Notes under the pieces: model-generated
Database searches by the model: none
What the model was told of the DNA's origin: nothing
The model's input: the letters and a program-made list of their open reading frames with translations, nothing else
Position numbers and translations under genes: made by a program
Shown here: one piece after another, positions 9,361 through 18,612 of the stretch
Position numbering within the stretch: position 1 is the first letter of the stretch
Layout of the letters: each line of letters starts with the position of its first letter
Source of the DNA: Lysinibacillus sp. OF-1
GTDB taxonomy: Bacteria > Bacillota > Bacilli > Bacillales_A > Planococcaceae
Assembly (NCBI RefSeq): GCF_028356935.1
Contig: NZ_CP102798.1
Coordinates: 4,030,001 to 4,094,000, forward strand
Reading direction: 5' to 3'
Length of the DNA stretch: 64,000 nt

Positions 9361-10062
9361 CTAATCGACTAGCTCATAGCCACAAGCCAAAATGGCACAT
9401 TCAGCTAAAACGATTAATGAATCAATATAAATTTCATTTAATTTCAAATCCCTATTAACAATAGATAGCTCTGTACAGCCTAAGACAATGCGGTCACAAT
9501 TTAATGCTAGCATCGCCTCTTCTATTGGTTGCCAATCCTCCAACGTAACATCCTTGCCAGCCTTGACATAATCATAAATGATGGTCATCACATAGGCTCT
9601 CATCTCATTATCTGGAACAACTGGTGTAATGCCATATTCCTCTAAGGCTTCCTGGTACATACGTGATGTTAATGTTCCTGTTGTTGCCAAAATTCCAACA
9701 CGCTCTGCTCCTAAATCAGCAGCACGCTTCGCCGTTTCACGAATCATATTCAATACAGGAATGGGAGAGCCCTCATCAATTTCATGATAGAACGTATGGG
9801 CTGTATTGCATGGGATTGCAATCATATTTGCCCCTACAGAAGCTAACTTTTTAGCATCCTCAATGATGACTGGAACTGGATTATCCTTTTTATTATCTAA
9901 AATAAAAGCCGTACGGTCAGGAATATTTGTATCATTATCAATGATCGTATGCAAATGCTCCTGATCCTTTTGTGCCTTCGTACGTCTTACAATCATTTCT
10001 CCAATAAACATTGTTGCAAGTGGCCCTACGCCACCGATAATACCTAAAGTTTGTTTTTTCAT
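9361..10062 (-). CDS. Aspartate racemase for cell-wall D-aspartate
   Basis: 233 residues of the Asp/Glu racemase superfamily. The N-terminal GIIGGVGPLAT block and both catalytic cysteines are present, in AIPCNTAH (Cys85) and LGCTEL (near residue 197). The enzyme interconverts L- and D-aspartate without pyridoxal phosphate. Its ATG overlaps the stop of the preceding ATP-grasp gene by 4 bases. The same pairing occurs in Enterococcus faecium, where the racemase supplies D-Asp to the peptidoglycan D-aspartate ligase. From context its job is cell-wall D-Asp rather than general metabolism. Confidence 0.88.
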   Translation of the reverse strand: MKKQTLGIIGGVGPLATMFIGEMIVRRTKAQKDQEHLHTIIDNDTNIPDRTAFILDNKKDNPVPVIIEDAKKLASVGANMIAIPCNTAHTFYHEIDEGSPIPVLNMIRETAKRAADLGAERVGILATTGTLTSRMYQEALEEYGITPVVPDNEMRAYVMTIIYDYVKAGKDVTLEDWQPIEEAMLALNCDRIVLGCTELSIVNRDLKLNEIYIDSLIVLAECAILACGYELVD

Positions 10063-11291
10063 ATATTTGACAGACCTTTGTTATTAAAATATTTCTTATA
10101 TTTGCGATAAAAGCTTAAATTATCAAGCGTAACGTTCAACCAACGTTTCGCATTCATATCCTTATAACTAAAAATAGAATCTGTAGCCATCCCTTGGCGA
10201 ATCAAACTTTTCGCTTCAATGACTAACTGTTCATTTTGTACATATTTGAAAAGTACACCATTTGGTACAATGGTCCAAAGATGCTTGTTTTGCACGTATG
10301 TTAGCGACTGTTTACTACCTCGAACATAATCATCCGCCACATACTGCATGAAGTTATAGCCACTGGCTGTCACATAATAATTGGAAAGTTCATTATGTAA
10401 TTCAATACTCAACAATTTATATTGACCATCACGATCATCATATTTCATATCAAATGTAGCATAGCCTTGGAATTGTATGGCTTCAAGGAACGTCTTTACA
10501 TTGTCCATTAATTCCTGATGATAGGTTGTCATGATGGCTACATAACGACCAATCCCTTCTGGAGAATGCTCTTCTAAAATGGGATTACCCACCGCAAGAA
10601 GTTTTGCCTTGCCATCCTGCCCTATATAGGCATTAACAACAAGCATATTCGCATCTTCCCCTGGAATATATTGTTGAATCATAAGATCATCTCGATAGGC
10701 CGATTCCTTATAAATAGCATGGAATATACTGTCCTTTTCATCCTTATCATACGCAATATATACTTTTTTCTTACCAGGAAAAATACATGTAGCATATTTT
10801 GTCATATTCATGGGCTTTATGACAATTGGATACTCAAATGGCATGTCGTAGTCCTCGTAATCATTCACCGTGCAGACATGCATGGCAGGAAATTGAAAAC
10901 CATATTGTGCACAAAGCTCATACATCTTTTCACGAGTTAATAACTGCTGAGCAAGTGTGGCATCTACATAAGGAATAATGAAATCCTCTGCTAATTCCGC
11001 TTTATGTTCTATTATTTTTTTGACATAAAATTCATCACAGGCTAGTAGCAGTAATTTTTTATCAACGAATTCCTGCGCAATAGCCTGAAGTGCCGTAACA
11101 AATCGTTCGTCTATATGAAGTCTCGGTACCTCACGAAAAGTCAGTAAATCACTTTGATGAATTTTTTCCATATTCGTATGGTTTAATGCAAGTGGCTTCA
11201 CACCATAGGCTTCGTAAAATGCTCTGGCCATGCCATAAGCATTCATCTCATCCCCAAGTAAAACCGGTAAAAAAGCGTGCTCAATGGCCAT
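10059..11291 (-). CDS. D-aspartate ligase (ATP-grasp), peptidoglycan interpeptide bridge
   Basis: 410 residues from the ATG at 11291; the upstream in-frame TTG has poorer spacing. The N-terminal pre-ATP-grasp region (DEMNAYGMARAFYEAYG) is followed by ATP-grasp motifs FEYPIVIKPMNMTKYA, IQQYIPGEDANM and the Mg-binding SIELHNELSN. It resembles Aslfm of Enterococcus faecium, which adds D-Asp to the epsilon-amino group of L-Lys in the wall precursor. The coupled racemase downstream and the known L-Lys-D-Asp wall of Lysinibacillus support this. Substrate is inferred from family and context. Confidence 0.85.
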   Translation of the reverse strand: MAIEHAFLPVLLGDEMNAYGMARAFYEAYGVKPLALNHTNMEKIHQSDLLTFREVPRLHIDERFVTALQAIAQEFVDKKLLLLACDEFYVKKIIEHKAELAEDFIIPYVDATLAQQLLTREKMYELCAQYGFQFPAMHVCTVNDYEDYDMPFEYPIVIKPMNMTKYATCIFPGKKKVYIAYDKDEKDSIFHAIYKESAYRDDLMIQQYIPGEDANMLVVNAYIGQDGKAKLLAVGNPILEEHSPEGIGRYVAIMTTYHQELMDNVKTFLEAIQFQGYATFDMKYDDRDGQYKLLSIELHNELSNYYVTASGYNFMQYVADDYVRGSKQSLTYVQNKHLWTIVPNGVLFKYVQNEQLVIEAKSLIRQGMATDSIFSYKDMNAKRWLNVTLDNLSFYRKYKKYFNNKGLSNI

Positions 11292-11350
11292 TCTACTCAA
11301 CTCACTTCTGCTTTTTTATTAGTGTAACATACTAAAGATTTATGGCTAAT

Positions 11351-12340
11351 TTATTTATGAATAGCTACGGCTTGCTGATCTAATTCCCGATAACTTTTGA
11401 AAAATTGATCGACATTGTATGTAACATAACCTTTTAATGGATCCATTACTACTACTTTATCCCCTAAATGCCCTGTCAAGACAACTGCATGTAAGTTCAT
11501 ATAGGCTTCATGTGATGTTGTCTCACCTTCAAAAATCCAGCCTCTATTTGCATTTCGTTTAGGTGACGATAAATCAAGCGTCACCCATGTTACAACAGGA
11601 ACCCCCTCGCGAACAAGCTGTAAAATCTCGTCCTGTGAGGCCTTACTCATATTTGACACGCGTAAATCAGCTTGTTTATCTGCAATGACTGCCTCTGCCG
11701 CCTTAACAATGGGTTCAGCAAAAACATACATACCATGAGCTTTATCACGCGGATTCCCTGCAAAAGCCTCATGTGGATTTGGCCCAAAACGTTGGTTGTT
11801 TACAGTACGTATATTTTGCTTTGGTAAATAGTTATCAGCCATTTCAAGCTTTGAAACATTCATTCCAAAATAATTTAAGACAGCTGTGAGTGATGTTATT
11901 TCACAGCCATGTGGAAGCTCTGGCTTTTGCATGACAACAGGTACATCTAATTCTTGCTCGTCTCTAGAGAAGTGTGTTTGCAATCGATAGTATGGCTTCG
12001 TTGTATCATACGTAAAATTCTCGATTGTTGTATATCCATCGTTTGTTGTACTATTTTCCAGTGTTGTTGCTGCAATGGTATATTCTCGCCCTGCCTTGAG
12101 CTTCGCGAATACGGCTTCTCCCTCTTCTGAACCAATCGCTTCCTCTACTACATCACCTGTTTGTACATCTGTTACTGTGACATAGAGATTGGGGATAGGT
12201 GCCCCGCTATTAAATTCTACCGTTAAAACAGTTAATGGATTTTTTTGTTCTGCTTCTTGCTGTGAAAATGGCTGACAGCTCGAAAGTAACATAATAATCA
12301 AAATGCCTATAAGTAAAAGGCGTTTATACCCCGTCCACAA
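11351..12340 (-). CDS. Lipoprotein with C39-like (papain-fold) peptidase domain
   Basis: 329 residues with a lipoprotein signal (hydrophobic run then LLSSC, Cys near residue 22). Residues about 35-120 look like a small beta-sandwich of carboxypeptidase-regulatory type (SGAPIPNLYVTVTD). The C-terminal half is a Peptidase_C39_2 domain with the nucleophile region PELPHGCEITSL, the catalytic His in NLHAVVLTGH, and DPLKGY. It should be anchored outside the membrane. The apparent start is TTG at 12340, behind a GGAG site. The substrate is unknown; secretion rules out a role as a cytosolic peptidase. Confidence 0.75.
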   Translation of the reverse strand: MWTGYKRLLLIGILIIMLLSSCQPFSQQEAEQKNPLTVLTVEFNSGAPIPNLYVTVTDVQTGDVVEEAIGSEEGEAVFAKLKAGREYTIAATTLENSTTNDGYTTIENFTYDTTKPYYRLQTHFSRDEQELDVPVVMQKPELPHGCEITSLTAVLNYFGMNVSKLEMADNYLPKQNIRTVNNQRFGPNPHEAFAGNPRDKAHGMYVFAEPIVKAAEAVIADKQADLRVSNMSKASQDEILQLVREGVPVVTWVTLDLSSPKRNANRGWIFEGETTSHEAYMNLHAVVLTGHLGDKVVVMDPLKGYVTYNVDQFFKSYRELDQQAVAIHK

Positions 12341-12564
12341 GACAAATTCCGCTCCTATTCTAATTGGAAGAGTAATCCCTTCGCCATTCTATTTATTCAA
12401 TTTGTCGTAGACTCTATTATACGATACTTTTATAATCGTTCCTATTTTATCTTATTTCAGGACATAATTTTTTGTATGGAAAGCGAAGCGGCAGGTACAC
12501 AGAAACTTGCGAGTAAGCTTGAAAAAACTGGCTAACAATTATGCCTATGCATCGTGGATAGTAC

Positions 12565-14061
12565 TTAAATCGTCGTCACTTTAGGTCGTAATGTATGCTT
12601 TAACACCTTACCTGAAGCATTGCGCGGCAGTTCTACTAAAAATGCAATTTCATACGGTACTTTATATTTGGCAAGTCTTGTTTGGCAGTAAGATAATATT
12701 GCCTTTTCATCGAGTGACTGCCCTTCCTTTAATACAATAAATGCTTTTGGCACCTCTCCATATACTTCATGTGGTAATCCTATCACTGCTGCCTCTAAAA
12801 TTTCTGGCATTTGATATAGCACTTCTTCCACTTCAATCGGGTAAATATTTTCCCCTCCACGGATGATCATATCTTTTTTCCGATCTACAATATATAAATA
12901 ACCTTCCTCATCAAAGCGTCCTAAATCTCCTGAATAGAGCCAGCCATCTCTTATCGTTCTAGCTGTTTCCTCTGGATTGCGCAAATAACCTTTCATTACT
13001 TGTGGCCCTTTAACACAAATTTCGCCAACCTCGCCAGCTGGTACTGACTTTCCTTCACTATCAACCACGCATACCTCCGTCTGAGCTAATGGCTTCCCAA
13101 CAGAGCCAATTTTCGTTAATGCATCCCTATCTAATAAAGAGGTAGCTGCAGGTGAATTTTCGGTTTGACCATAGAGATTTTGAACCTTTACATTTGAAAA
13201 TGCCTCTTTCACTTGCTTTACGAGCTCATAAGGCATTGGAGCAGCCCCGTAACATAATAAACGTAAATGATGAAAGCTATGTTCCTTAAATCCAGGCGTA
13301 TTTAAAATGATGGTATACATGGATGGAACACCAAAGAAAATAGTCGCTTCAGTTGCGGCAATTTGCGCTAACGTTTTTGTTGGTGAAAATGCTTCTTCGA
13401 TAACAACTGTTCCTCCTTGATAGAACATTGGCATAGCAAAGACGTGCAGGCCAGCACAATGGAATAAAGGTGTACAAATAAACATCTTGTCCTTGCTAGA
13501 CATTTTCATTGAAGAAGACCAAATATCGGCAGTAGCCAAGATATTTTGATGTGTTAGCATGACGCCCTTTGGTTTACCTGTTGTCCCAGAAGTATACATG
13601 ACCACTGCTGTATCATGGGCCTCTAATTGTACAAGCTTTCTTTCACATCCCTCATTTTCAAAAATGTTTCTCATTTCTTTAAATCCAATCGTATGTTGGA
13701 ATGTATAGGCAACATCCTCCAATGCTTCTGCTAGCCTTTCATCATAAATGAGACCCTTTGCTTGTGAATGATTAAAAATAAAATCAACCTCAGGTGCTGC
13801 TAATTTAGTGTTAATAGGCATCACAATAAAACCTGCTAGTTGGACACCTAAATAAGCGATTAAAAACAAATCTGAATTGAGCGTATATAATGCAATCACA
13901 TCATCTTTTTCAAAATCCTGTTCTTGTAGGTATGCTGCAAATCTTTCTACACGTTGATAAAAATCGCGATAGCTCAACTTTTTTCCATCATACAAGGTTG
14001 CAATTGCATTCGGTTGTTGCACAGCATAGTTTTCAAGAATATCTGTCATGTACATCGTCAT
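12565..14061 (-). CDS. AMP-forming acyl-CoA synthetase (fatty-acid-CoA ligase family)
   Basis: 498 residues with the ANL-superfamily motifs: P-loop YTSGTTGKPKGVMLTH, YGQTENSP, the hinge YSGDLGRFDEEGYLYIVDRK and the C-terminal catalytic lysine in PRNASGKVLKH. The ATG at 14061 follows GGAGGG. It activates a carboxylic acid to an acyl-CoA via an acyl-adenylate. Long- or medium-chain fatty acids are the usual substrates, but the pocket cannot be read from sequence. It stands alone without beta-oxidation genes nearby. Confidence 0.85.
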   Translation of the reverse strand: MTMYMTDILENYAVQQPNAIATLYDGKKLSYRDFYQRVERFAAYLQEQDFEKDDVIALYTLNSDLFLIAYLGVQLAGFIVMPINTKLAAPEVDFIFNHSQAKGLIYDERLAEALEDVAYTFQHTIGFKEMRNIFENEGCERKLVQLEAHDTAVVMYTSGTTGKPKGVMLTHQNILATADIWSSSMKMSSKDKMFICTPLFHCAGLHVFAMPMFYQGGTVVIEEAFSPTKTLAQIAATEATIFFGVPSMYTIILNTPGFKEHSFHHLRLLCYGAAPMPYELVKQVKEAFSNVKVQNLYGQTENSPAATSLLDRDALTKIGSVGKPLAQTEVCVVDSEGKSVPAGEVGEICVKGPQVMKGYLRNPEETARTIRDGWLYSGDLGRFDEEGYLYIVDRKKDMIIRGGENIYPIEVEEVLYQMPEILEAAVIGLPHEVYGEVPKAFIVLKEGQSLDEKAILSYCQTRLAKYKVPYEIAFLVELPRNASGKVLKHTLRPKVTTI

Positions 14062-14299
14062 TATAAACCCTCCAAAAATTCATTTTTTAATGCTGGATAG
14101 TGTCTGAAACTATGAAACTACTAAAAATTCAGAAAATTATGATTATATTTTAACAAGCAATGCGTTTCATGGCAATTTTTCTACACATTCAAAATATGAA
14201 GTAGAAGTAACGAAATATTCTTAGACGTTTTACTTTTCTATCAATTTCTATTGGGTGTATGATATTTGTACGATTATTTTTAGGAAAGGCCGGATTGAC

Positions 14300-14905
14300 A
14301 TGCTTTATGCACTTTTAGGAGATTTACATTCTAATATAGAAGATACTAAAGCTGTTCTAGCTCATATTCAACAAACAGCAGAGGAAGCAAAAATCATTGG
14401 TTTAGGTGATTTATATGAATGCACCGTCAGTAAGAAAAAAGCGCAAACCTTATCTGGCTTACCTTTACAAAAGGCAGCCATAGTAGAAAGCGAATTTGAA
14501 GAATTACTAACCTTCCCCTCTATAAGAGGTAATCAAGAGGAACGCATTACGCAGGTCACTGGCATCGAACGTTTTCAGGCTTTACCTGAGACGATAGAGA
14601 TAGATGGTGCGACACTAATACACGGACATCAATTTAAATGGAGTGTAAGCTGGCAGCCAACATTCCTTCCTTTTCATAAGCCACTGTTTTTCTTTGGTCA
14701 TAGTCATGAATCAGGCCTTTATCATCAGCAAAAGAAACTACCCATTCGTATTCGCTATGGCCAACCAATTGCCTTACAAAATAAACAGTATGGTGTCAAT
14801 GTTGGTTCTGTTGTCGACCACCGTGAATGGTGTCTTTATGATAGCACACAGCGCACCGTAACATTTATGTGTGTCCCATCTATTGATTCGTCAATAGAAA
14901 TATAA
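14300..14905 (+). CDS. Calcineurin-like metallophosphoesterase
   Basis: 201 residues from the ATG at 14300, which has AGGAAAGG upstream. Metal-binding motifs in order: GDLHSN, GLGDLYEC, RGNQE, a HGH in LIHGHQFKW, and GHSHESG. The size and the single small domain resemble YfcE/PPP-like small phosphoesterases. The substrate is unknown; related enzymes act on phosphodiesters, nucleotides or phosphoproteins. It converges on the chemoreceptor gene and shares a terminator with it. Confidence 0.8.
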   Translation: MLYALLGDLHSNIEDTKAVLAHIQQTAEEAKIIGLGDLYECTVSKKKAQTLSGLPLQKAAIVESEFEELLTFPSIRGNQEERITQVTGIERFQALPETIEIDGATLIHGHQFKWSVSWQPTFLPFHKPLFFFGHSHESGLYHQQKKLPIRIRYGQPIALQNKQYGVNVGSVVDHREWCLYDSTQRTVTFMCVPSIDSSIEI

Positions 14906-14910
14906 AAAAA

Positions 14911-14943
14911 GAGCAAGCTAATCCCAGCATTAGCTTGCTCTCA
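14911..14943. terminator. Bidirectional terminator
   Basis: GAGCAAGCTAAT pairs with ATTAGCTTGCTC around a 6-base loop between two convergent genes. An A-run precedes it and T-rich sequence follows. Confidence 0.85.
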
Positions 14944-14948
14944 AATTT

Positions 14949-16700
14949 TTAGTGAATATATTGTTTTTTCCCGTTCAATAAAATTTCCTTTAAGGCCTTT
15001 AGTTTTTCAATTACAATATATGATTCTTCTGTAATTTCCTTCAGATATTTTTCAGCCTCCCCTTTATTGCCTATATTATATTCTCGTACCGCCTTTTTAG
15101 CTATATCATGGACATGAATAAATGGTTGTTCTAACTCTACATAGACACGCTCTTCGCCTAGTAGCTTTTTCCCTGTACCATAATACCATTCACCAAGGCG
15201 CGACTCCTGTGGTGAGCCAACATCCTGCTCTGTCATTGTTTCAAAGCCAAGCAGTAGATTATAGATTTTCCAGCGCCATAATAAATGGTCTGTAATAGCT
15301 AATTCAATAATATCCTCCTGACTAATAATAAAATTTTTAGAAATTGTTGTTGATCGGTATCCGTCAATCATTTTACTTAACTTGTAGATAGCCGAGCCCA
15401 TATCAAAAACGATGATCTTACTTTTTTGCATACTCTCCGTGATAGTATGGTTACGTTCAGAAATAGTTGTAGCAGATTGTGCTTGTACCTTTGTCGTTGT
15501 GGCAATTTCCTCAAAGCGAGCTCCTTGCTGCTGTAGACTTTTATTTATCTCTGCAAGCGTCTGTGAAATATGTAAGGTATCCGTGACGCCTTGATGTAAA
15601 TCCTGTGAAAATTGAGTTGTTAGTGAACTAATATTATGCGTAATATGTAGTAGCTCCTGTATATCTGTATGTATAGATTTGACAGATGTACTTGTATCAT
15701 CAGCAAGCTTTCGAACTTCCTCCGCAACAACTGCAAAGCCTTTACCCGCTTCTCCAGCACGAGCCGCCTCAATAGAAGCATTTAAAGCCAATAAATTTGT
15801 TTGATCTGCAATTCGCTTAATTAATTCCATCAGCTTCGCTACACTATTGACACGTTCCACTAAACGCTTTATATCCTCCTGCATGGATTTATGACCTTCA
15901 TCGGTTGTTTGTAAAATGGATGATACTTGTTGTAACGATTCTAAATCCTGATTTAATTTTTTAAAGGCATGCTTTGTTTGGGCTGAAATATCACCAACAG
16001 ATGCGGCGATTTCTTCAATACTCTCATCTAGCTCGTGCATCAATTGATCTGCTGCAACAATCTCCTGTTGCTGAATATCTTGAAATTCAATCAATTCCTT
16101 AATCGTATCTAACTGGGTATTATAAGTAATAATTTCACCTAAACCATTTACAACAGAGCCAGCCTGAATTTCAATATAGGTTTCTAAAATGATCTGTTGG
16201 TCGATCGTTACTAGACTATCATAAGACAATAGGACATCCAGCATTTTTTCTTGATCGCTTGATAGCTCTTTGACAATCAGCGGTATGATTAATTGGTTAA
16301 TGAGCGTATAGGCAGAAATCATCCAGTTCGGCAGTACACCGATTCGGGCATGTACATAAGCGATTTTACGTCGTTTAAATACATAATCTAAATCTAATTC
16401 ATCATCAAATAGGCTTATAAAATGTGAATCAAAAAGCCCTTTTAAACGCTCTACTGATGAATGCGTATTGATAACTTGGTTAAATTCTGGAATTTCCAAT
16501 AAACGATCATAAAAATTGTCGAGTATCTGTTGGCGATTATTTTCATAGATTTTGCGTAAAAATCCAACAGATTCTCTTCTAATTCTAGATAAAGCAAGAA
16601 AATCTAACTTTTCTTTAAAGCGTTCATTAGCCTCAATATCTGAATTTTTCGCAGCTGAGAAATAATCATAATTTTGATTTATTTTCTTCCTTTTGAACAT
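14949..16700 (-). CDS. Globin-coupled chemoreceptor (HemAT type) with C-terminal CZB domain
   Basis: 583 residues from the ATG at 16700 (AAAGGAGTGG upstream). Residues about 25-190 form a globin sensor; His117 in IAYVHARIG aligns with the haem-binding proximal His of B. subtilis HemAT. No membrane segment or HAMP is visible. Residues about 220-440 are the chemotaxis signalling domain, with the hairpin tip around [21 protein letters not shown]. Residues 462-583 match the chemoreceptor zinc-binding (CZB) domain ([25 protein letters not shown]). Expected ligands appear lost: Cys is Ser500 and one His is Phe. B. subtilis HemAT (432 residues) lacks this extension. Predicted soluble oxygen sensor signalling through CheA. 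Confidence 0.88.
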   Translation of the reverse strand: MFKRKKINQNYDYFSAAKNSDIEANERFKEKLDFLALSRIRRESVGFLRKIYENNRQQILDNFYDRLLEIPEFNQVINTHSSVERLKGLFDSHFISLFDDELDLDYVFKRRKIAYVHARIGVLPNWMISAYTLINQLIIPLIVKELSSDQEKMLDVLLSYDSLVTIDQQIILETYIEIQAGSVVNGLGEIITYNTQLDTIKELIEFQDIQQQEIVAADQLMHELDESIEEIAASVGDISAQTKHAFKKLNQDLESLQQVSSILQTTDEGHKSMQEDIKRLVERVNSVAKLMELIKRIADQTNLLALNASIEAARAGEAGKGFAVVAEEVRKLADDTSTSVKSIHTDIQELLHITHNISSLTTQFSQDLHQGVTDTLHISQTLAEINKSLQQQGARFEEIATTTKVQAQSATTISERNHTITESMQKSKIIVFDMGSAIYKLSKMIDGYRSTTISKNFIISQEDIIELAITDHLLWRWKIYNLLLGFETMTEQDVGSPQESRLGEWYYGTGKKLLGEERVYVELEQPFIHVHDIAKKAVREYNIGNKGEAEKYLKEITEESYIVIEKLKALKEILLNGKKQYIH

Positions 16701-16922
16701 TGTTACCACTCCTTTTGTAATAAAGTAAATAAAAATTACCAATATTTTAAAACGAATTATAGATCTTTCTTCATTGCCTTCAACTAATAAAACATATCTA
16801 TTTTACCAACAACACTAATACAAAAATAGATTTTCAAAAAATTCTTTACACCGTCTTATTCTTTTGTCCACTTTATTGACAATTTCTCATTTTCCCTGTT
16901 AAACACTATTTTTACACAGAAA

Positions 16923-16957
16923 AAACGCTAAAATCATGTCTGACTTTAGCGTTTTAC
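16923..16957 (-). terminator. Terminator after the DUF305-like gene
   Basis: On the minus strand AAACGCTAAA pairs with TTTAGCGTTT and runs into TTTTTTC, just downstream of the stop at 16966. Confidence 0.8.
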
Positions 16958-16965
16958 ATAAAGTG

Positions 16966-17550
16966 TTAGCATTCACAATCACAATTTTGTAAGCTATCCA
17001 GTAACTTTTCCATAACTTCTAGTTGCTCACAAAGCGTTTGAATCATACAACGTAAAATAGGGATTAATTCTTGGCAAATACAGAATCTCAGCACATTTTG
17101 TGCCAGACGGATACCACCCTGATGATGGACAATCATTTCTCGTAGATAATTGATATTAATGCTATTCGATACTGGTGGTGCACACATTGCATTGAACATA
17201 GCTTCTGTAATTTCTTTGTAAGCACACATATACTCGTATAATTCATACTCTGAATTTTGCACGACACAACATCGATTTTGTATCGCTTCAAGACTTTCAA
17301 CCATTTCTGTGTGAGTTCGAATAATTTCTAATGCGAGATTTTGTACAGGGATATTCGTTGTATAGCGTAAAACGTTTTCGGACATTTGAATTGCTGCAAC
17401 TTGATGAGGGATAATTTGCTTAATAAAATTTTCAGAAATACTACAAGTAATCGTTACATAGGTCATGCCCTGCATCATTTTTTTGAGGATGCGCTGATAT
17501 TCCTCTAAATATGCCTTTGTTACATTACTGAGTTCAATTGGTTTAGCCAT
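16966..17550 (-). CDS. DUF305-like protein with two helical repeats, Cys-rich tail
   Basis: 194 residues from the ATG at 17550, behind AAAGGAG. Two copies of a DUF305-like helical unit are visible: FIKQIIPHQVAAIQMSENVL near residue 45 and YLREMIVHHQGGIRLAQNVL near residue 130, each with the [MI]I-x-H-[HQ] core. About a dozen cysteines are scattered through the protein and it ends CDCEC. There is no signal peptide, unlike most DUF305 proteins, which are secreted or metal-associated. The His and Cys content hints at metal binding. It begins a run of small genes on the same strand. Confidence 0.6.
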   Translation of the reverse strand: MAKPIELSNVTKAYLEEYQRILKKMMQGMTYVTITCSISENFIKQIIPHQVAAIQMSENVLRYTTNIPVQNLALEIIRTHTEMVESLEAIQNRCCVVQNSEYELYEYMCAYKEITEAMFNAMCAPPVSNSININYLREMIVHHQGGIRLAQNVLRFCICQELIPILRCMIQTLCEQLEVMEKLLDSLQNCDCEC

Positions 17551-17650
17551 AAGACACACTCCTTTCAGAGTAATGTATGCCCGCTAGGTTGTTGTGCGAT
17601 AGACAATTGTACCAATGACTCCATATTTACAGCCTCATTCATCGTAAAAA

Positions 17651-17839
17651 TTATCCTCGTTCTTTCCTATATGTATCTAAGCATATTGGACAAATACATG
17701 TCCTTTGCTCCGTTTGCACTGCATTTAATAGCTTTTCTGGAAAGTGCACCGTCATACACCAGCACTCTTTTTCACCTTTTGCTACCCCACAATGATTTTC
17801 TCCCCCACATAATGGACAGCTCTCTTCTCCAGTTGACAT
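17651..17839 (-). CDS. Small cysteine-rich CWC-family protein
   Basis: 62 residues with the pattern CPLCGGENHCG, then CWCM near residue 27 and CICPIC near the end. This fits the Cys_rich_CWC family of short proteins with presumed zinc ribbons. AGGAGGTG precedes the ATG. Function is unknown. Four metal-binding-type cysteine pairs in 62 residues make it very unlikely to be a chance ORF. Confidence 0.75.
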   Translation of the reverse strand: MSTGEESCPLCGGENHCGVAKGEKECWCMTVHFPEKLLNAVQTEQRTCICPICLDTYRKERG

Positions 17840-17915
17840 GTTCCTGCACCTCCTTTACCTACCATTGTAAAATAAAAAAAGGAAGAGCATTTAATACTTA
17901 CTCCTCCCACTACGC

Positions 17916-18113
17916 TTATTGTTGGTGCTTGTGTATATCTTGCTTTACTTCTTCTATATCCGTGTCACTATAAATGGCCGTCCCTTGCCCTCCACTTTTA
18001 GCTAACAATGCCTTTACCTCATTATAGGATAATCCTGCATCTGCATTTTTTTGTTTTACTTCATTAATATTTGTGCCCGCAGACGTAAAATGGGCTTCTT
18101 TTTCATGATTCAT
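17916..18113 (-). CDS. Probable gamma-type small acid-soluble spore protein
   Basis: 65 residues, hydrophilic and without cysteine. Two related segments, AGTNINEVKQKNADAG (12-27) and YSDTDIEEVKQ (48-58), resemble the repeats of gamma-type SASPs, which have TN-x2-EVK-x2-NA units. Such proteins are stored in the spore core and degraded as an amino-acid source at germination. The gene is shorter than B. subtilis SspE (84 residues). GGAGGTAAAAATG gives a strong ribosome-binding site. The family call rests on repeat resemblance only. Confidence 0.6.
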   Translation of the reverse strand: MNHEKEAHFTSAGTNINEVKQKNADAGLSYNEVKALLAKSGGQGTAIYSDTDIEEVKQDIHKHQQ

Positions 18114-18127
18114 AGCATTTTTACCTC

Positions 18128-18337
18128 CTACAATTCATCTGGCTGCATTTCAATTAATTCATCGCCTTCTCTTTTCACTCGTTTATTGAGCTCCTCTACT
18201 GGAATGGCATCGACAGTCTGCATATCTTCATGCAAATCGAAAAGACTAATTGTATCTGATTCAACCATGTCAGGTTTGTCCTTGCTATTTAAATTCATAA
18301 ACATTTTCTTTTCATGTGGTACTTTACTCATGTCCAT
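18128..18337 (-). CDS. Small acidic hypothetical protein
   Basis: 69 residues, strongly charged and without membrane segments or cysteines. GAAAGGAGTG lies upstream of two close ATG codons (18337 and 18331); either could be used. It ends 14 bases before the start of the SASP-like gene, so the two probably share a transcript. I do not recognise a family. Its context in a cluster of small spore-type genes suggests, but does not prove, sporulation expression. Confidence 0.5.
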   Translation of the reverse strand: MDMSKVPHEKKMFMNLNSKDKPDMVESDTISLFDLHEDMQTVDAIPVEELNKRVKREGDELIEMQPDEL

Positions 18338-18376
18338 TTCACTCCTTTCTCTATAATGTGTGTAAAGCTGGACAGA

Positions 18377-18595
18377 TTATGTGTCACTCCCTTTTGCACC
18401 TTTATCCATTCGATGATATTCAGCTATTTGAATCACTCGTACATGCTTTGTGTGCAATTCAAGGTAAATGCCCCTACTATCCGTAAAGGAGATATATTGA
18501 TCGCGTTCACTTTTCACTAATTTCTCTGCTTCTTGTTGTGATTCAATATCAATTACGCCCCAGCGTAATTGCCTTAGTGTTGAAAAACAAAACAG
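18377..18595 (-). pseudogene. C-terminal fragment of a disrupted small gene
   Basis: An open minus-strand frame ends at TAA 18379-18377 and reads VIDIESQQEAEKLVKSERD, then YISFTDSRGIYLELHTKHV and on to IQIAEYHRMDKGAKGSDT. It has protein-like composition but no start codon or ribosome-binding site upstream; an in-frame TGA bounds it at 18598. About 680 bases further along the same strand an N-terminal fragment with a good start (19375-19277) ends abruptly. Together they would make a protein of roughly 75-80 residues. The space between holds repeat elements. Confidence 0.5.
18550..18571. repeat. Short palindromic repeat, copy 1
   Basis: CAATTACGC, a 4-base spacer CCCA, then GCGTAATTG: a perfect 9-base inverted repeat. 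A near-identical copy lies at 19122-19143. The two copies bracket the GC-rich hairpin elements, and copy 1 sits at the broken end of the C-terminal gene fragment. Confidence 0.75.
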
Positions 18596-18612
18596 TCAAT
18601 TGAAAGGAAGAA

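Noticed and set aside
10671-10940. Plus-strand ORFs opposite the D-Asp ligase, racemase, sbcC, glpD, gat and lig genes
   Set aside because: They are shadows of well-supported minus-strand genes, without ribosome-binding sites or recognisable domains.
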